This document shows positions 45,209-57,105 of a stretch of 64,000 nucleotides of DNA, one piece after another (position 1 is the first letter of the stretch; each line of letters begins with the position of its first letter). The DNA is from Tulasnella sp. 424 (lineage: Eukaryota > Basidiomycota > Agaricomycetes > Cantharellales > Tulasnellaceae), in NCBI GenBank assembly GCA_019633425.1, contig WSUB01000038.1, forward strand, positions 1-64,000, in the 5' to 3' direction. The translations under genes and the position numbers were made by a program. The notes under the pieces are model-generated. The model saw nothing but the letters and a program-made list of their open reading frames with translations, did no database searches and was not told where the DNA came from.

Positions 45209-47022
45209 TTACCGTTCGTCTCGGCTGAAACACCAACGATCCTCTGGAGCAAAGCGCTGCTTCATCTGCGCAGGGTAACGTGAGCCCTTTTCGGACAAAA
45301 AGGGAAACAAAAGAATGGAAACCTTACCTGTCCACCTCTCACGAATTGGTCGAATCTTTCGCAGGTGCGCTCAAAAATGTTGGCATCGTATTTATACCTT
45401 GCTTCGAGCCTGGCCTGAACGTCCTGGGAGTTGGTAGTACGAATTGCGCCCATTGACCGATTGAGGGGCAAGCACGTCCTCACGCGGCGGATAAAAGTGA
45501 GCGCCTCGTCGTTCTCGACATGCTGCGCATCCTTGAGATTCATTATACACGACGCATAATGCTCGACGGCTCGGAACACAAATTGGGTTCGGAAAAGCCA
45601 CAACGCTGAATTCTGTCCCCTACAGTAAAATCTCCCGTTTTAGTTCCAGAGAGAATATAGATTAAGCAGGAATTCCAATCCATCACTCACTGTTTGTCGC
45701 TAGGGATATGCCTAACACTATCCAGGACAACCTCAAAGCATTCTGCGCGGAGACCTCTGAAATACTCCCGATAGCTTGGAGACATCTCATCGTCTCGCAC
45801 CTTGGATTCCAGGATGCCAAGGAACGGGACATGCTGGCCGAGTGCGTGGTAGGTTTCTGCCTCTCTATCCGCACCCCCATTGACGAGGAGTCGCCACGCC
45901 AATTTAAACACGTCGGATGGGAGGCGTGTCCGTTCCTGAATGTGACCTCGTATTGCTTTAAATACAGCATCTGTCAGCTCTCTAGTGGGTTCCTGGCTTT
46001 GGGAGTGAAAGTGTCTTAAGAATGGCGCCCACAAAAAAAAACGAGAAAGGTACTCACGTAATGTAGGCCTTTTGAATTTCCCGAAAACCTTCGTCCATCC
46101 CGCCACCCAGAGTGCGACCACCGCGCGTGTTGCACACTAATGCCAACAATGCCAACTGGTTCCATGAGTTAGACCCCGCCGAGTGCATCAAGTCCAGTCG
46201 ATAAAGAAGGCTCCTCGACTCCTCGTAAAATAACAGTGATTCGGGGTCGAGCCGTCCTAACATTAACCCCGCTGCTAAGCTGGTGGAGGTAAAGACTGGA
46301 GGCTGGGGTCCAAGCCTATCGTCCTGCACACGCCAAAGCCTTGCCAAGGCGGGTTTTAAATGAGAATGATTGATCTTGCAGCCGCGAATTCTAGGGTTTT
46401 TCCTGAGTTGAGGATGCGAGTTACTCCTTCGGGCATTTGAGAGGCCGAGAAGCTGTTCCAACGATCCAACAGAGAAACAGAGATGTAGACATGCAGTGCC
46501 GAATACGATGATATTCTTGTCTTCGTTTCGGATTTCCTCATCTTGCGTTCTCCCGCTTTGCGGCCGGTTTGGGTAATGTAGAGCATCACGAAACAAACCC
46601 TGCAACCGTTTCAAAGAACGCGTGTCGCCATGAATGAAAGCGAGGGACTTGATGTCCTCAACGCTGCACACGCCAGCAGCACAGTAATACAAGGTGGTTG
46701 GGTCGTCCGGGCCGCGAAGGACGCGGACGATTGCGTGGCTTTGAAGGAGCTGTGGTTTCGTCCTTGCTACGCCTCCGGGGAATGCGGTGCGCGGTTTGAC
46801 GAGCAAGCGGCCAAGCCCGTCCTTGAGCCACCGAACCCTGAGTGATAGGTTCTATAAGTAATCGGCAAATCTCGACGTTGTGCAAGCTAACCTGTCGTCG
46901 TCTAGATCATCTGGCATCTTCTTAGTATAAGTACGGAAAAAGTGCTGAGCATCGTTCTTGAAGGTGGGCGTGGCGGGTATGGCGGGTGCGTGGCGAGGCG
47001 AATCAGTTGCTCTTTGGGACAT
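45209..47022 (-). CDS. DUF6535-related protein lacking the membrane domain, copy 7
   Basis: Predicted 521-aa protein; minus-strand exons 47022-46892, 46837-46058, 45996-45691, 45619-45328 and 45265-45209, all in frame. The N-terminus keeps the family motif (FKNDAQHFFRTYTKK) and the next conserved segment (VRWLKDGLGRLLV), then jumps directly to the soluble C-terminal region (QSHAIVRVLRG, FGTACLHLCFS, TSTSLAAGLMLG). The roughly 300 residues carrying all four membrane segments are absent. The terminal exon (MKQRFAPEDRWCF) matches copy 6 (IKRRLAPEDQWCF). This looks like an internal deletion that preserved the frame, giving a soluble version of the C-terminal module. Confidence 0.7.
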
Positions 47023-47818
47023 CTGGAATCGCTTAAGAGATTTCTATAGCTTGTGGATTGTAATCGCAGCGGTATCGGTGTCGCTCGAGGGTGGGGGCAC
47101 GGGAAGGGGGATGGTCTCCGTCGGTGGTGAAGGGTCAATGGACTGTGAACGGTGAGAGGCGGTGCAATCGAGCCGCAAACGCACCACAAACACACGTCGA
47201 GAGCGTCAAACACATGTTTGCTTGCCAACTGCCACGGAAGTGGCAATTTTCCCAGGCCCCCCATATGCGGATGAGCAAAGTTCATTCGCCTATATATAGC
47301 AATTCCTGGAATAAGCTTTTAGGAAGCGAGAGCGGCACAGGCTCAGGGATGCTGGGTGACGTTTGGTGCTCGATCGTTCGTGGGGCGTCATAACACGGAC
47401 GCCTCTGTGTTAGCACGATGCCGCTCCAAGGTCGAATGCTCTAATGTCACATCAACGTCAGACGGCGTCATCCCTCTCCTACGCGGATAGCCTGTGTCGG
47501 ACAGCGCCTTTTGCGAAATTGTCAACGATTGAGCGGCAATCTGCATGCGAAGTCTATCGATCGTCGGGGCGTAACTCGGAACTGAAAAGACGTCGAAGGC
47601 CGCTCCGGGATTCCCCCTATCTTGGCCAGCGCTCAGAAGACGGAATGTAGCGCGCATCAGATCTACAAATTCCAGCTGAAAATAGGAGCATTTGGCTGTA
47701 TCCCTCTTCTCCGGCTACCGTTACTCCTGGCCCATGATTCGACAAGCTGTGTTCGCCGGCGTTAAACGCGGTGCCAAGCCGTTTCAGGGGGAGTTGCGCA
47801 TCTCCCGGTTCCGAAATC
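47023..47818. other. Divergent intergenic, DUF6535 copy 7 / DUF2235 A
   Basis: No gene seen. A TATATATAG sequence lies at 47291-47299. From about 47685 the sequence matches the promoter region of DUF2235 B (50378 onward). Confidence 0.35.
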
Positions 47819-47826
47819 TATATAAG
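47819..47826 (+). promoter_or_regulatory. TATA box of DUF2235 gene A
   Basis: TATATAAG, 100 bases before the start codon. The same box, with matching flanks (CCGAAATCTATATAA), lies at the same distance from gene B. Confidence 0.6.
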
Positions 47827-47925
47827 ACGCCCCCCGCGCAACCGTTCGCTTTCCGAAGAACAAACAGCTCCACTACCACCACCCCCTCCTCTATCAAAGC
47901 AGCTCATAGTCCAACGACCGAAAGA

Positions 47926-50012
47926 ATGCCTCGCTCTCTCGTCCTTTGCTTTGACGGCACCGGCGACTCTTTCGACGACGACTGCACAAACGTCGTTCGT
48001 TTTGTCCAAGCACTCGAAAAGAAACAACCCGATAAACAGCTCTATTACTATCAGCCTGGGATTGGTACGTTTCAACCGCACTGGGGGGACTCTCTTGCTG
48101 GTTGTCGCTGATGCAACGGGGAAAAAGGGACTTATCTCCAACCTAACTCATCTTGGAGTTCAACCCGACAATGGGTTGCTAAGAAACTTGACCAAGGTTT
48201 TGCTTGGTGAGCTGGCATCTCCTCGCTATCCCCCGTCAGGATCGTCGCTGAAATTGCCATCATCACCAGGTACCTCGATGCGCATGTAAGGGTCCCCAAG
48301 GCTTTTACCCCCTTAGCGCCGGCCGAGTTTTACTGATCGCCGGTGTCACATGCAGATCATGGGTGGCTACCGCTTCCTCATGGAAAACTACCAAGAAGGC
48401 GACCAGATCTGTCTCTTCGGATTTAGCCGAGGAGCCTACACAGCGCGCTGTCTCGCGGGAATGCTTCACAAGGTCCGGCATTTTCTTCTACTATCACGGT
48501 CGCAACACAAAAATGGGCGCTTACCGAACTTGGCGTCGTTAATAGGTCGGCTTGCTCCCCAAGGACAACGACGAGCACATGGCATTCGCATATCAGAAGT
48601 ATTTAGACGACACCCCCAAAGGGAAGAAAACAGCCCTGGCTTTCAAGCGCGCCTTTTCAATCTCAGTACCCATTGAATTCGTGGGCGTCTGGTGGGTTGA
48701 TGATCTATCGTGTTCTATATTTAGGACGCCAAGGTACTAAGATTGGCTTCGGTCAGGGATACCGTGGCAAGCGTTGGTTGGACGTTTAAGGTAAATCTCC
48801 CCCTATCCTGTCAGGTGTCTCCCACCTTATCAAAAGGCTTACGGTTCCCTTTACACTAGCACCTACCATTCACCGACTCCAACACTATCATCAAACGATT
48901 CTGTCATGGTCTTGCGCTGGACGAGCATCGAGTAGAGTTCATGCCCAATCCATGGCACAATCCCTCCACAAATCCGAATGCGGCGAAACACGATCCGGAT
49001 AGCGGAACAACGGTACTTAGTTCTGCAAGCGAGAATCAGCTTCCGGGTACAGTCAGAGGATGGCTGTCGCTCCCGAAGCAAGTCTTGAGTGCCGTATTCA
49101 TGCGGGGACCCGTCGACGCGGGAGGAGACGACGCCGAGGATCAGGAGAACGATGCTGACGATGACTTTGAGTATAACCAAGGGGTGCCGACGCAGGTCGA
49201 AGAAGTTTGGTTCGCCGGGTGTCATTCAGGTAAGCTACTCCGAGACTTTGGGGGGCATTCGTCGTCTAACTCTAACGTGACCCTGACTGCCACAGACGTC
49301 GGAGGAGGTTCGACTCCAAACAACGACGTCCACACCCTCTCCAATCCCTCTCTTCAATGGATGGTCTCCCGAGTCCTCGAGCACGTGCCATCGATCCTCT
49401 TCCGACCCGACGCATTCACGTACGACAAGGCCTTCTTGACACTGACTGTCACGAAATCCGACTCGCATCCCAAACCCGCACGTCCTCGAATCCCAAGCAC
49501 GTTCCGTCGTGCCGCCGCCGGAGACGCTTCTCCATCCCCATCTCCACAACTGTCGCCTCTTCCTCCGATGACTGCGGCTACGGTCGCCTCCTCCACGGCC
49601 AACGGGACGGCAGTGGAAGAGGAGCAGAAGGTGTATGAGGTTCAACAGGTCGATCCGTCGACGGATGCGAACGCCGATAAGCACGATCAGTTGATGAAGA
49701 AGCCCATATGGCTCGTCTTGGAGTACATCCCAATCTTCCAGTATTATCAAGATGGGGAGGGGACTTGGCATTGGCGATTCAGGTGAGGGGATTTTCTCGC
49801 TATTCTGCCCTCTCGCTCGCCGAGGCCCGAGAATTTTGTGCTCATTGCTTGTTCATTTTCTCAGATGGAATGCTCGTCGACCTCGTGAGATTTATGACAG
49901 CAATCCATTGTTCCATTCATCTGTCAAGCTTCGTAAGGACTACGAAGGTAAATGGTTGACCAAGTTCATTCCCAAGGCGGGTGAGCAAGTCAAGATTAAG
50001 TATGTCGAGTAA
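47926..50012 (+). CDS. DUF2235 (Tle1-like alpha/beta hydrolase) protein A
   Basis: Predicted 511-aa protein; exons 47926-48064, 48128-48206, 48270-48285 (16 nt), 48356-48472, 48546-48691, 48757-48790, 48860-49229, 49296-49782 and 49865-50012. It starts with the family signature [12 protein letters not shown]; the nucleophile elbow [10 protein letters not shown] places Ser102 in a GxSxG motif; VWDTVASVG, and WFAGCHSDVGGGS near residues 295-305, supply the expected acidic and His elements. DUF2235 is related to the catalytic domain of bacterial T6SS phospholipase effectors (Tle1), and fungal members are mostly uncharacterised, so lipase or esterase activity is a family-level inference. There is no signal peptide, so it is probably cytosolic. 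The splice pattern is confirmed by the tandem paralogue, which uses the same nine exons. Confidence 0.85.
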
Positions 50013-50503
50013 ACGAGGTCTATATGCCCGCGCCGCCTTTGCCCGGTTTCACTTATGGACGCTCCTTCTTGAGCCCTATTGCATTTCTTTCATGTATTTT
50101 ATCATCGGCTTGTATATCTATTATCGATTACGCTCTTCCAAGTTCCTGGTGGGAAATGTCTGGTGCGTGGCCTGAAGTATGTAGCGAGCCTGAATCCCCG
50201 AGTGCAAACACAACCGAAGGTCGACGAATGTAGAATGTTACGGCTTTTTCCCCGAGGATAACGCATTAATTCACGCCGTCTGCGAGAGACTAGCTCTCGC
50301 TTCCATCGCAATACATACAATCAAAACGAGGTAATATGGTCCTTACTAAACCGAGCGGGGAAATTCCAAATAAAAATAGCTAGAGCGTTTGGCGGTATCC
50401 CTCTTCTCCGACTACTTTTATTCCGGGCCATGATTCGACAAGCTGTTTTCGTCAGCGTTAAACGCGGCGCTAAGCCATTTACGCATCTCTGGGTTCCGAA
50501 ATC
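50013..50503. other. Intergenic, DUF2235 A / B
   Basis: 3' flank of gene A, then from about 50378 a copy of the gene A promoter region (CCATGATTCGACAAGCTGT shared). No gene. Confidence 0.4.
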
Positions 50504-50510
50504 TATATAA
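50504..50510 (+). promoter_or_regulatory. TATA box of DUF2235 gene B
   Basis: TATATAA, 101 bases before the start codon, followed at once by a run of C residues. Confidence 0.6.
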
Positions 50511-50610
50511 CCCCCCCGCCCCCCCCGCACAAACTTTCAATCCCCCAAGGGCCAGCAGCTCCACCACCCCCTCTTCCATCAAAGTTGTTCATATTCCAAC
50601 GACCAAAAGA

Positions 50611-52714
50611 ATGCCTCGCTCTCTCGTACTTTGTTTTGACGGCACTGGCAACTCTTTCAACGACGACTGCACAAACGTCGTTCGGTTTGTCGAAGCGCTC
50701 GAAAAGAAACGACCCGACAAACAGCTTTACTACTATCAGCCTGGGATAGGTGTGTCTCAACGGCACTGGAGGGAGGCTTTTGGTGGTCATAGCTGATGCA
50801 AGGGGGGAAAAGGGACTTATCTCCAACCAAACTCATCCTGGAGTTCAACCCGACAATGGGTTGCCAAGAAACTCGATATAGCTTTTGCTTGGTGAGCTGG
50901 CATCTCCTCGCTATGTATCTCCCATCAGGCTCGTCGTTGATATGCTATCTTCACCAGGTACCTCGACGCGCATGTAAGGGTCCCTAAGGCTTCCACACTA
51001 AGCGCCGGCCGGGTTTGCTGATCACCGGGTCACACGCAGATTATGGGCGGCTACCGTTTTCTCATGGAGAACTACCAAGAAGGCGACTATATCTGTCTCT
51101 TCGGGTTTAGCCGAGGAGCCTACACAGCACGCTGTCTCGCGGGAATGCTTCATAAGGTCCAGGATCTTCTTCTGCTATCACGATCGCAACACAAAAATGG
51201 GGGCTTAACAAACTTTGTGTCGTTAATAGGTTGGTTTGCTCCCCAAAGACAACGACGAGCACATGGCCTTCGCATATCAGAAGTATTTGGACGACACCCC
51301 CGAAGGGAAGAAAACTGCCCTGAAGTTCAAGCGCACCTTTTCAATCTCAGTACCCATTGAATTCGTTGGCGTCTGGTGGGTTGATGATATCGTGCTCTAT
51401 ATTCAGGATCAGGGTACTAAAATTGGCTTTGCTCAGGGATACCGTGGCAAGCATTGGTTGGTCGTTCAAGGTGAATCTTCCCCCTATCCTATCAGGCGGC
51501 TCCCACCTTATCAAAAGGCTTACGGCTCCCTTTGCAATAGCACCTACCATTCACGGACTCCAACACCATCATCAGACGATTCTGTCATGGCCTTGCGTTG
51601 GACGAGCACCGGGTAGAGTTTATGCCCAATCCATGGCACAATTCTTCGAAAGATCCCAACGCGGCGAAACACGATCCGGAGGGCGGTACAGCAATACTTA
51701 CTTCTGCAAAGGATAATCAGCTTCCGGGTACAGTCAGGGGATGGCTGACGATCCCAAAACAAGTCTTGAGTGCCATATTCAGTCGGGGACCCGTCGACGC
51801 GGGAGGAGACGACGTTGAAGATCAGGAGGACGATGTTGACGATGACTATCAGTATCACCACGGTAAGCCGACGGAGGTCGAAGAAGTTTGGTTCGCTGGG
51901 TGTCATTCAGGTAAGTTACTCCGAGACTTCGCAAGGCATCCGTCATCTAACATGTCCTTGACTGCCACAGACGTCGGAGGCGGTTCGACTCCAAACAACG
52001 CCATCCACACCCTCGCCAATCCCTCTCTTAAATGGATGGTCTCCCGAGTCCTCAAATACGTACCTTGCATCCTCTTCCGACCCGACGCCTTCACGTACGA
52101 TAAGGCCTTCTTGACACTTACCGTCACGAAATCCGACCTGCATCCCAAACCCGCACGTCCTCGAATCCCAAGCACCTTCCGCCGTGCCGCTGGAGATGTT
52201 TCTCCATTCCCATCTCCACAGCCGACGCCTCTCCCTCCACTAACTGCGGATACAGCCGGTTCCTTCACGCTCAATGGGATGGTAATGGAAGAGGAGCAGA
52301 CGGTGTATGAGGTTCAGCAGACTGATCCTGCGACGGATGCGAACGCTGATAAGCATGATGAGTTGATTAAGAGTCCCGGGTGGCTCATCTTGGAGGTTAT
52401 CCCAATCTTCCAGTATTATCAGGATGGAGAAGGGGTTTGGCATTGGCGGTTCAGGTGAGGGAGCTTCGTCTGCCATAAAGCACTCTCGCTTGCCAAGGGC
52501 ACTACAGCCTCCGTATATCCCAAACCCGCGCCATTGGTGTTGACCGCTTGGGCCTTTTTTTCGCAGATGGAACCGTCGTCGGGGTCGTGAGATCTACTGC
52601 AGTACTCCAAAATTCCACACATCCGTCCAGCTTCGTAGCAACTATGAAGGTAAATGGTTGACCAAGTTCTATCCCAAGCCGGGAGAACAGGTTAAGATCG
52701 AATACGTCGAGTAA
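50611..52714 (+). CDS. DUF2235 (Tle1-like alpha/beta hydrolase) protein B
   Basis: Predicted 510-aa tandem paralogue of the preceding gene; exons 50611-50749, 50813-50891, 50958-50973 (16 nt), 51040-51156, 51230-51375, 51437-51470, 51541-51910, 51971-52454 and 52567-52714. Exon lengths are identical to gene A except exon 8 (484 against 487). The motifs [23 protein letters not shown] (GxSxG), VWDTVASIG and GCHSDVGGGS are all kept, so both copies look active. Introns are also strongly similar, pointing to a recent duplication that included the promoter. Differences are spread through the linker (the [13 protein letters not shown] acidic stretch) and near the C-terminus. Confidence 0.85.
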
Positions 52715-54420
52715 ACAAGGGAAGTCGAGGCGACGCCCTGCCATGTTTCCGTCCATGGACGCTCTTCCTTTTATTCTTTTGGCTTTCTCATATGTACTCT
52801 ATTATCGGCTAGTATGTCTGTTTATTGTAATGCCTCTTCCGAGCGGGATTTACTGTCCGGCTTGCAGCAACGGGCCTGAACCTTTGTGTTCCAACAAGAC
52901 CGAAAGTCGACGAATGAGCATATCACCTAATACGGCTGATTCTAATGGGAGACCCCCACCTAGGGGGTCGCTGAGAGACCCTTCTGATCTGAAGGCGCGC
53001 TGAAGTGCTAATTTACTCTCGGCTGACGCGCCAAAGGTATGTATTAGCGGTCCAGAGCTCGGGCGGAAGGGTCAAGGCCACCGCCGCCGTCACCCAAGGT
53101 GACGACACGAACTTGTCGACGCCGCCAGTGACCAGAACGGGAGCTCGACTATGATGTATAGCGCGCCGAAAGGGCCTAACACCCGCAACCTGGTCTGTGG
53201 ACAACCTCCAGCAGCGACCGTCAGATGCACCATGCAACGGGCCAGGGTAAAGAGTCGAACTGCTATGCGGACTAAAGTGAACAGCTGGCTAAGCTGGATT
53301 TACTGATATGCAAGATGAGATGTGACCGGGTCAGGCAGGGTTAGAAGAACGCGGAGAAGGTGAGGGGACTTTGATGCATGTGTTGGCGCCGACGGATTTG
53401 GTCGAGTGTGCGATCAAGTGGAAGCTCCTGAGTTGGCTATTAGTCTAATGCATCATATTCAGATGTCTCGGTGAGCATAGGATCGGCAGGAAGCGGGAGC
53501 CTGTGTGCGAGGCTGTCGGCCGTGGTCGCAGGTCGCAGGTTGTTGGTATTTGGCCCTTTGGCAGAGCCATATCGCACGCCATCAGGAGAAGAAGGCCTGC
53601 CCTTGACTGATTTTGATCTCTGGACACTCAATGATACTTTGGGGCTTAACCCTGCATCTGGGATTGCAATGAGGATTCGTTAGATACCGGCCGGAGCGAA
53701 GTCCGGCCTTTCTAGTTAATGACAACCTACCCACGTCACGTGACAGAATAATATCCGTTGGATACTGTCCAAGTCACCGATATTTGCGGCTCCTGGTGGA
53801 TAACCTCTGGTTAGAACCAACGACCTCTTGCCAAACTACGCTTGAAAGGTTCGTCCCACTTGATGCAAGGTCAGCAACCCCTCAAGCATGACGAACCTTC
53901 GTGGTCGAGACGGAAAATCTAGAGATATCACGTCACACAAGTAGGACGACAAGGATCGGCAGGTGCAAAAAGTCAAGTATGGACTGAGACACGGCAGCGA
54001 AGCTTTCAGGATTTTGGGTTCTTGCTGTTTTATCTCCATGCGTGCTAATACATATCGATCTTAGCGACTGGGAGAAGAGTTTGTAGGTTTCATTTGAGTC
54101 TTCAGGGACGAACCTTTAAAAGCTAGACAGGTTCGAGAGTCGGCCGCGGATGAAAGATGTACTCTGACAATAAACCTATGACCTTGAACTGGACAGAGAA
54201 AGGGCTTAACCCTTTTCCTTCGAAACGGATGGTTGCTTCAATTACAGAATTGCAGGCCAATCACCCGGCCAAATCGAGGATATATAGTTCGGAAGAGCGA
54301 CAGACAGAAGACTAAATAACCCTCCAAGAGTCGCATTGCCTTCGATCTACCCGGAACATAGGAATCAAGGTATCCCGTCAGCTACACTCTTTGAGAGCGG
54401 ATTCATTGTGACCTACCGAT
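52715..54420. other. Intergenic, DUF2235 B / CE15
   Basis: About 1.7 kb without a gene I can support. The only structure noted is a perfect hairpin at 53689-53708 (GGCCGGA, six-base loop, TCCGGCC). A 70-codon open frame at 53471-53683 has no recognisable motif. Confidence 0.35.
53689..53708. repeat. Perfect 7-bp hairpin
   Basis: GGCCGGA-GCGAAG-TCCGGCC followed by TTT. Probably incidental; noted because nothing else marks this interval. Confidence 0.25.
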
Positions 54421-56136
54421 TTAGTTGAGGGTCGGCGTGGTCCAGTCGATCCAGTTGGCTGCAGTCCAGGTCCTGCCGTTGAACTGGTTGTTCGTCGACC
54501 AGTAGCTCGTGCTGACGCTTTGACCAAGGAGGAACTTGTTGAAGAACGCATTGAGTGTGGGCGTAAGGCTTGATGGCCAAGCGCAGTGCGAATGGCCGCC
54601 AACTTGCTCAAAGCCGATATTGTCGGGGACGCCAAGAGCCTGCCACACAGTCCGTGCTGCGTTCTGGCAACCATAGCTAGCCAAGGGGCTGAGCCAGACG
54701 TAGTCCGTGTTTTCGTACGAGACGATGGCGCGAGGAGCGACCAAGGCAATAAGCAAGTTGTGGTCGTAAGGTAGCTGGTTCAAGTTGTTCACGTAGTTGT
54801 TGAAGTTGGAGCTGAACCAGACGTTCTCGCCGATGATTTCGGTGGCGGTTTGGACAGAGCTGCCTTGGGTTTCTTCGTACTTGCTGATACGCCAGCAAGC
54901 GTCACCTCCGGATCCGGATTCTTGAGGGATGGTGAGGGCAATACGAGTTTCAAAAGCACCAGCCATGAGGGCACCCTTGCCGTCGCGAGAGCAACCGGTG
55001 ACGGCGAGCTTGGAGGTGTTGATCTGAGCGGTGGGAGTGGACTCGAGGACGTCGATAACACGGGAGACGCCCCAGACCCATGCCGTCATCGCAGAGGCAC
55101 TGTGGCTGGAGCCGTAGATGTTGTAGAAGAGACCCTTGCCGCGGCTGGTGCCATCGTTTTGCTGGGCGACGGTTGAGCATGGGTAGTTGAGAGTTGCAAT
55201 CTATCGGCCAAACAGGCAAACAAAGTCAATCGACGTGTTCCCGAGGTATAGCCCGAAGGAATATGCGCTTGACTTACGCCGGCAGGGATGGGGATGCTTC
55301 CTCCTTCATAAGCAATGACCAATGGCCAGCCACCCGATGGGGCAGTGCCGGATGGATAGGTGATCGAGTTCGTCCACGAGACGGAGCTTCCGCCGTTGTT
55401 AACAGTTACGGTGAGCGTGCCGGTGGTACCAGACTTGGTAAAGGATCCGGTGACGCTTGACGGCTTTGGTGGAAGAGTGCCAGCCTCGTAACCTTGGATC
55501 AAGGCGGAGATCTGCTTCCGGCGGCAATCCCAGTCGGCGGCGCTCTTGACAGGCGTGCCATCGTCGAATAGGAAGGGATTGGGGAGTTTGGCGTTGTTGT
55601 AGCCCGAAACGGTGGAAGGCGTGGGGCAATTGCTTGGTCCACCGCCGGCGGTCGTCGTCGTAGTGGTCGTCGTCGTCGTAGTAGACGGACCTCCGCCAGT
55701 GTTCGTCGTCGTCGTCGTCGCCGGAGTCGCCGCCGGAGTCGTGGTGGTCGTAGTCGTGGTTTTTGTAGTCGTGGCGGTGACTTGGCTGTTCGGGATACAC
55801 TAGGAAACGACGTAGGTAAATGCCAAATGATCAATTTCAACTATATTGCGCTCACCTGGCTGTAATAAGAGCTGTACCACACGCAGGTTGTGCCGGCAAC
55901 GCAGGTAGTGGCTATTCAGGAGGAGGATCTGAGTGCCTGTATAGTGGTGAGATTAGGAAACCACTCACGTCCAGTCCATTGCTGGCCACCGCATTGTCCT
56001 AAAAACCCAGAGCTATCAGTATTCAGCAACAGTGAAATCACCGACATCTCTACTCACCCCAGACTTGAGATTGAGCAGCCACAAAGTTGGCTGACGCCAA
56101 TGCGAGAACGATTTGGAATGAAATTGCGAGCTTCAT
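54421..56136 (-). CDS. CBM1-CE15 4-O-methyl-glucuronoyl methylesterase
   Basis: Predicted 488-aa secreted enzyme; minus-strand exons 56136-56058, 55998-55969, 55911-55856, 55799-55278 and 55200-54421. Signal peptide (about residues 1-21, ending FVAAQ), then a CBM1 ([24 protein letters not shown]), a long Thr-rich linker, and a CE15 domain from about residue 110. Catalytic residues are visible: Ser300 in [11 protein letters not shown], Glu323 in PQESGSGG and the His of [11 protein letters not shown]15 enzymes hydrolyse the ester between lignin alcohols and 4-O-methyl-glucuronic acid on xylan, freeing hemicellulose from lignin. Length and CBM1-first order match fungal CE15 proteins. Its CBM1 exon and following intron are almost identical to those of the GH10 gene on the opposite strand. 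Confidence 0.92.
55740..55895 (-). repeat. CBM1-intron-linker cassette, CE15 arm
   Basis: Inverted partner of 59546-59705. It spans the 3' half of the CBM1, a 56-nt intron with a single mismatch between the two copies, and the start of the Thr-rich linker. Confidence 0.85.
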
Positions 56137-56798
56137 TGTTGGCCAAGCTGTAAGTCCTTGAGACTGGAGGTTGTCCTGCGCTTGGCTACTCTGCTTTTAA
56201 AATGCCATGCAGCCAAGAATACTTTGCATGAGGACTATTAATTCCGTCGCGCGGGCCGCTTTCAGAAACTTCTTGAAACAGGAAATGCGGACGTCCAGCG
56301 AGAATGCAGCGGAGGATCGTGGTCAGAAATGGGAATCGTCTCCGGGAGACACAGTAAGTGGGTCACGGGCACGGAGGTTCTTCCTTGTATAGATTCTGAA
56401 CGATTTGCGAGCGGAGAGATGTTGAGAAGAGCTCCTGCAGTCCATTCAAAGAAGTTAGGGGGATTTGAGACACGATCGAGGCTCGCGTGTCCGACTTTGA
56501 CCGATAGAAGCGCTTGGCATTGTTTGTCCCACGCCAGCCACCTGCCTCCTTTCTCTCCGAACCTATCTCGAAAGGTGCAAGGATGGAGAGAAAGAAGACT
56601 GTGGACTTGCTTATCCAGCAAGGGTCGACGTATTCTTGCTCGGGACCAAGACGCGTCAACACACCCGAGTGGCCGGTCGTCGGGTCGCAGCTGAAGCCAT
56701 AAATTTCCATTCGGGAGAGGAAATCACTGTACATGGGAGCCACAAGATGTGTGCTCTTTTTAATATCAATCTGTGCCTTTCTATCGCAGCTCTCCGGC
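56137..56798. other. CE15 upstream region
   Basis: 5' flank of the CE15 gene with a TATA-like TTTTAAAA at 56195-56202, about 60 bases before the ATG on the minus strand. No further gene seen; open frames on both strands have no motifs. Confidence 0.4.
56195..56202 (-). promoter_or_regulatory. TATA-like box of CE15
   Basis: TTTTAAAA, about 60 bases before the CE15 start codon. Weak match, position plausible. Confidence 0.35.
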
Positions 56799-57105
56799 TT
56801 AGGAGAGGGTTGGCGTGGTCCAGTCGATCCAGTTGGCCGCAGTCCACGTCCTGCCATTGAACTGATTGTTCGTGGAGAAATACGCCGTGTTGACGCTCTG
56901 CCCAAGAAGGAACTTGTTGAAGAACGCGTTGAGGGTTGGTGTAAGGCTGGATGGCCGGGCGCAGTGGGAGTGTCCGCCGACTTGCTGGAAGCCGAAATTG
57001 TCTTGAATACCGAGCGCTTGTAAAACACTTCGTGCTCCGCTGGCGCAGCCCCAGTTGGAGAGAGGGCTAAGCCAGACGTAGTCGGTGTTTTCGTATGAGA
57101 CGATA
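56799..57105 (-). pseudogene. CE15 gene remnant (C-terminal 100 codons)
   Basis: An open minus-strand stretch matching the last 102 residues of the intact CE15: [14 protein letters not shown], then [39 protein letters not shown] and a stop at 56801-56799. The catalytic His region survives but the nucleophile, CBM1 and signal peptide are gone. The break at about 57105 is abrupt. It shows a second CE15 gene once stood between the present CE15 and GH10 genes. Confidence 0.85.

Noticed and set aside
53471..53683. 70-codon open frame between DUF2235 B and CE15
   Set aside because: Reads coherently in part but has no recognisable family, no neighbours in frame and no duplicate; not enough to call a gene.
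55612..55803. Poly-valine open frame (plus) over the CE15 linker, and a similar one at 59639-59863 (minus)
   Set aside because: Antisense of Thr-rich linkers (ACG/ACC repeats); no gene.
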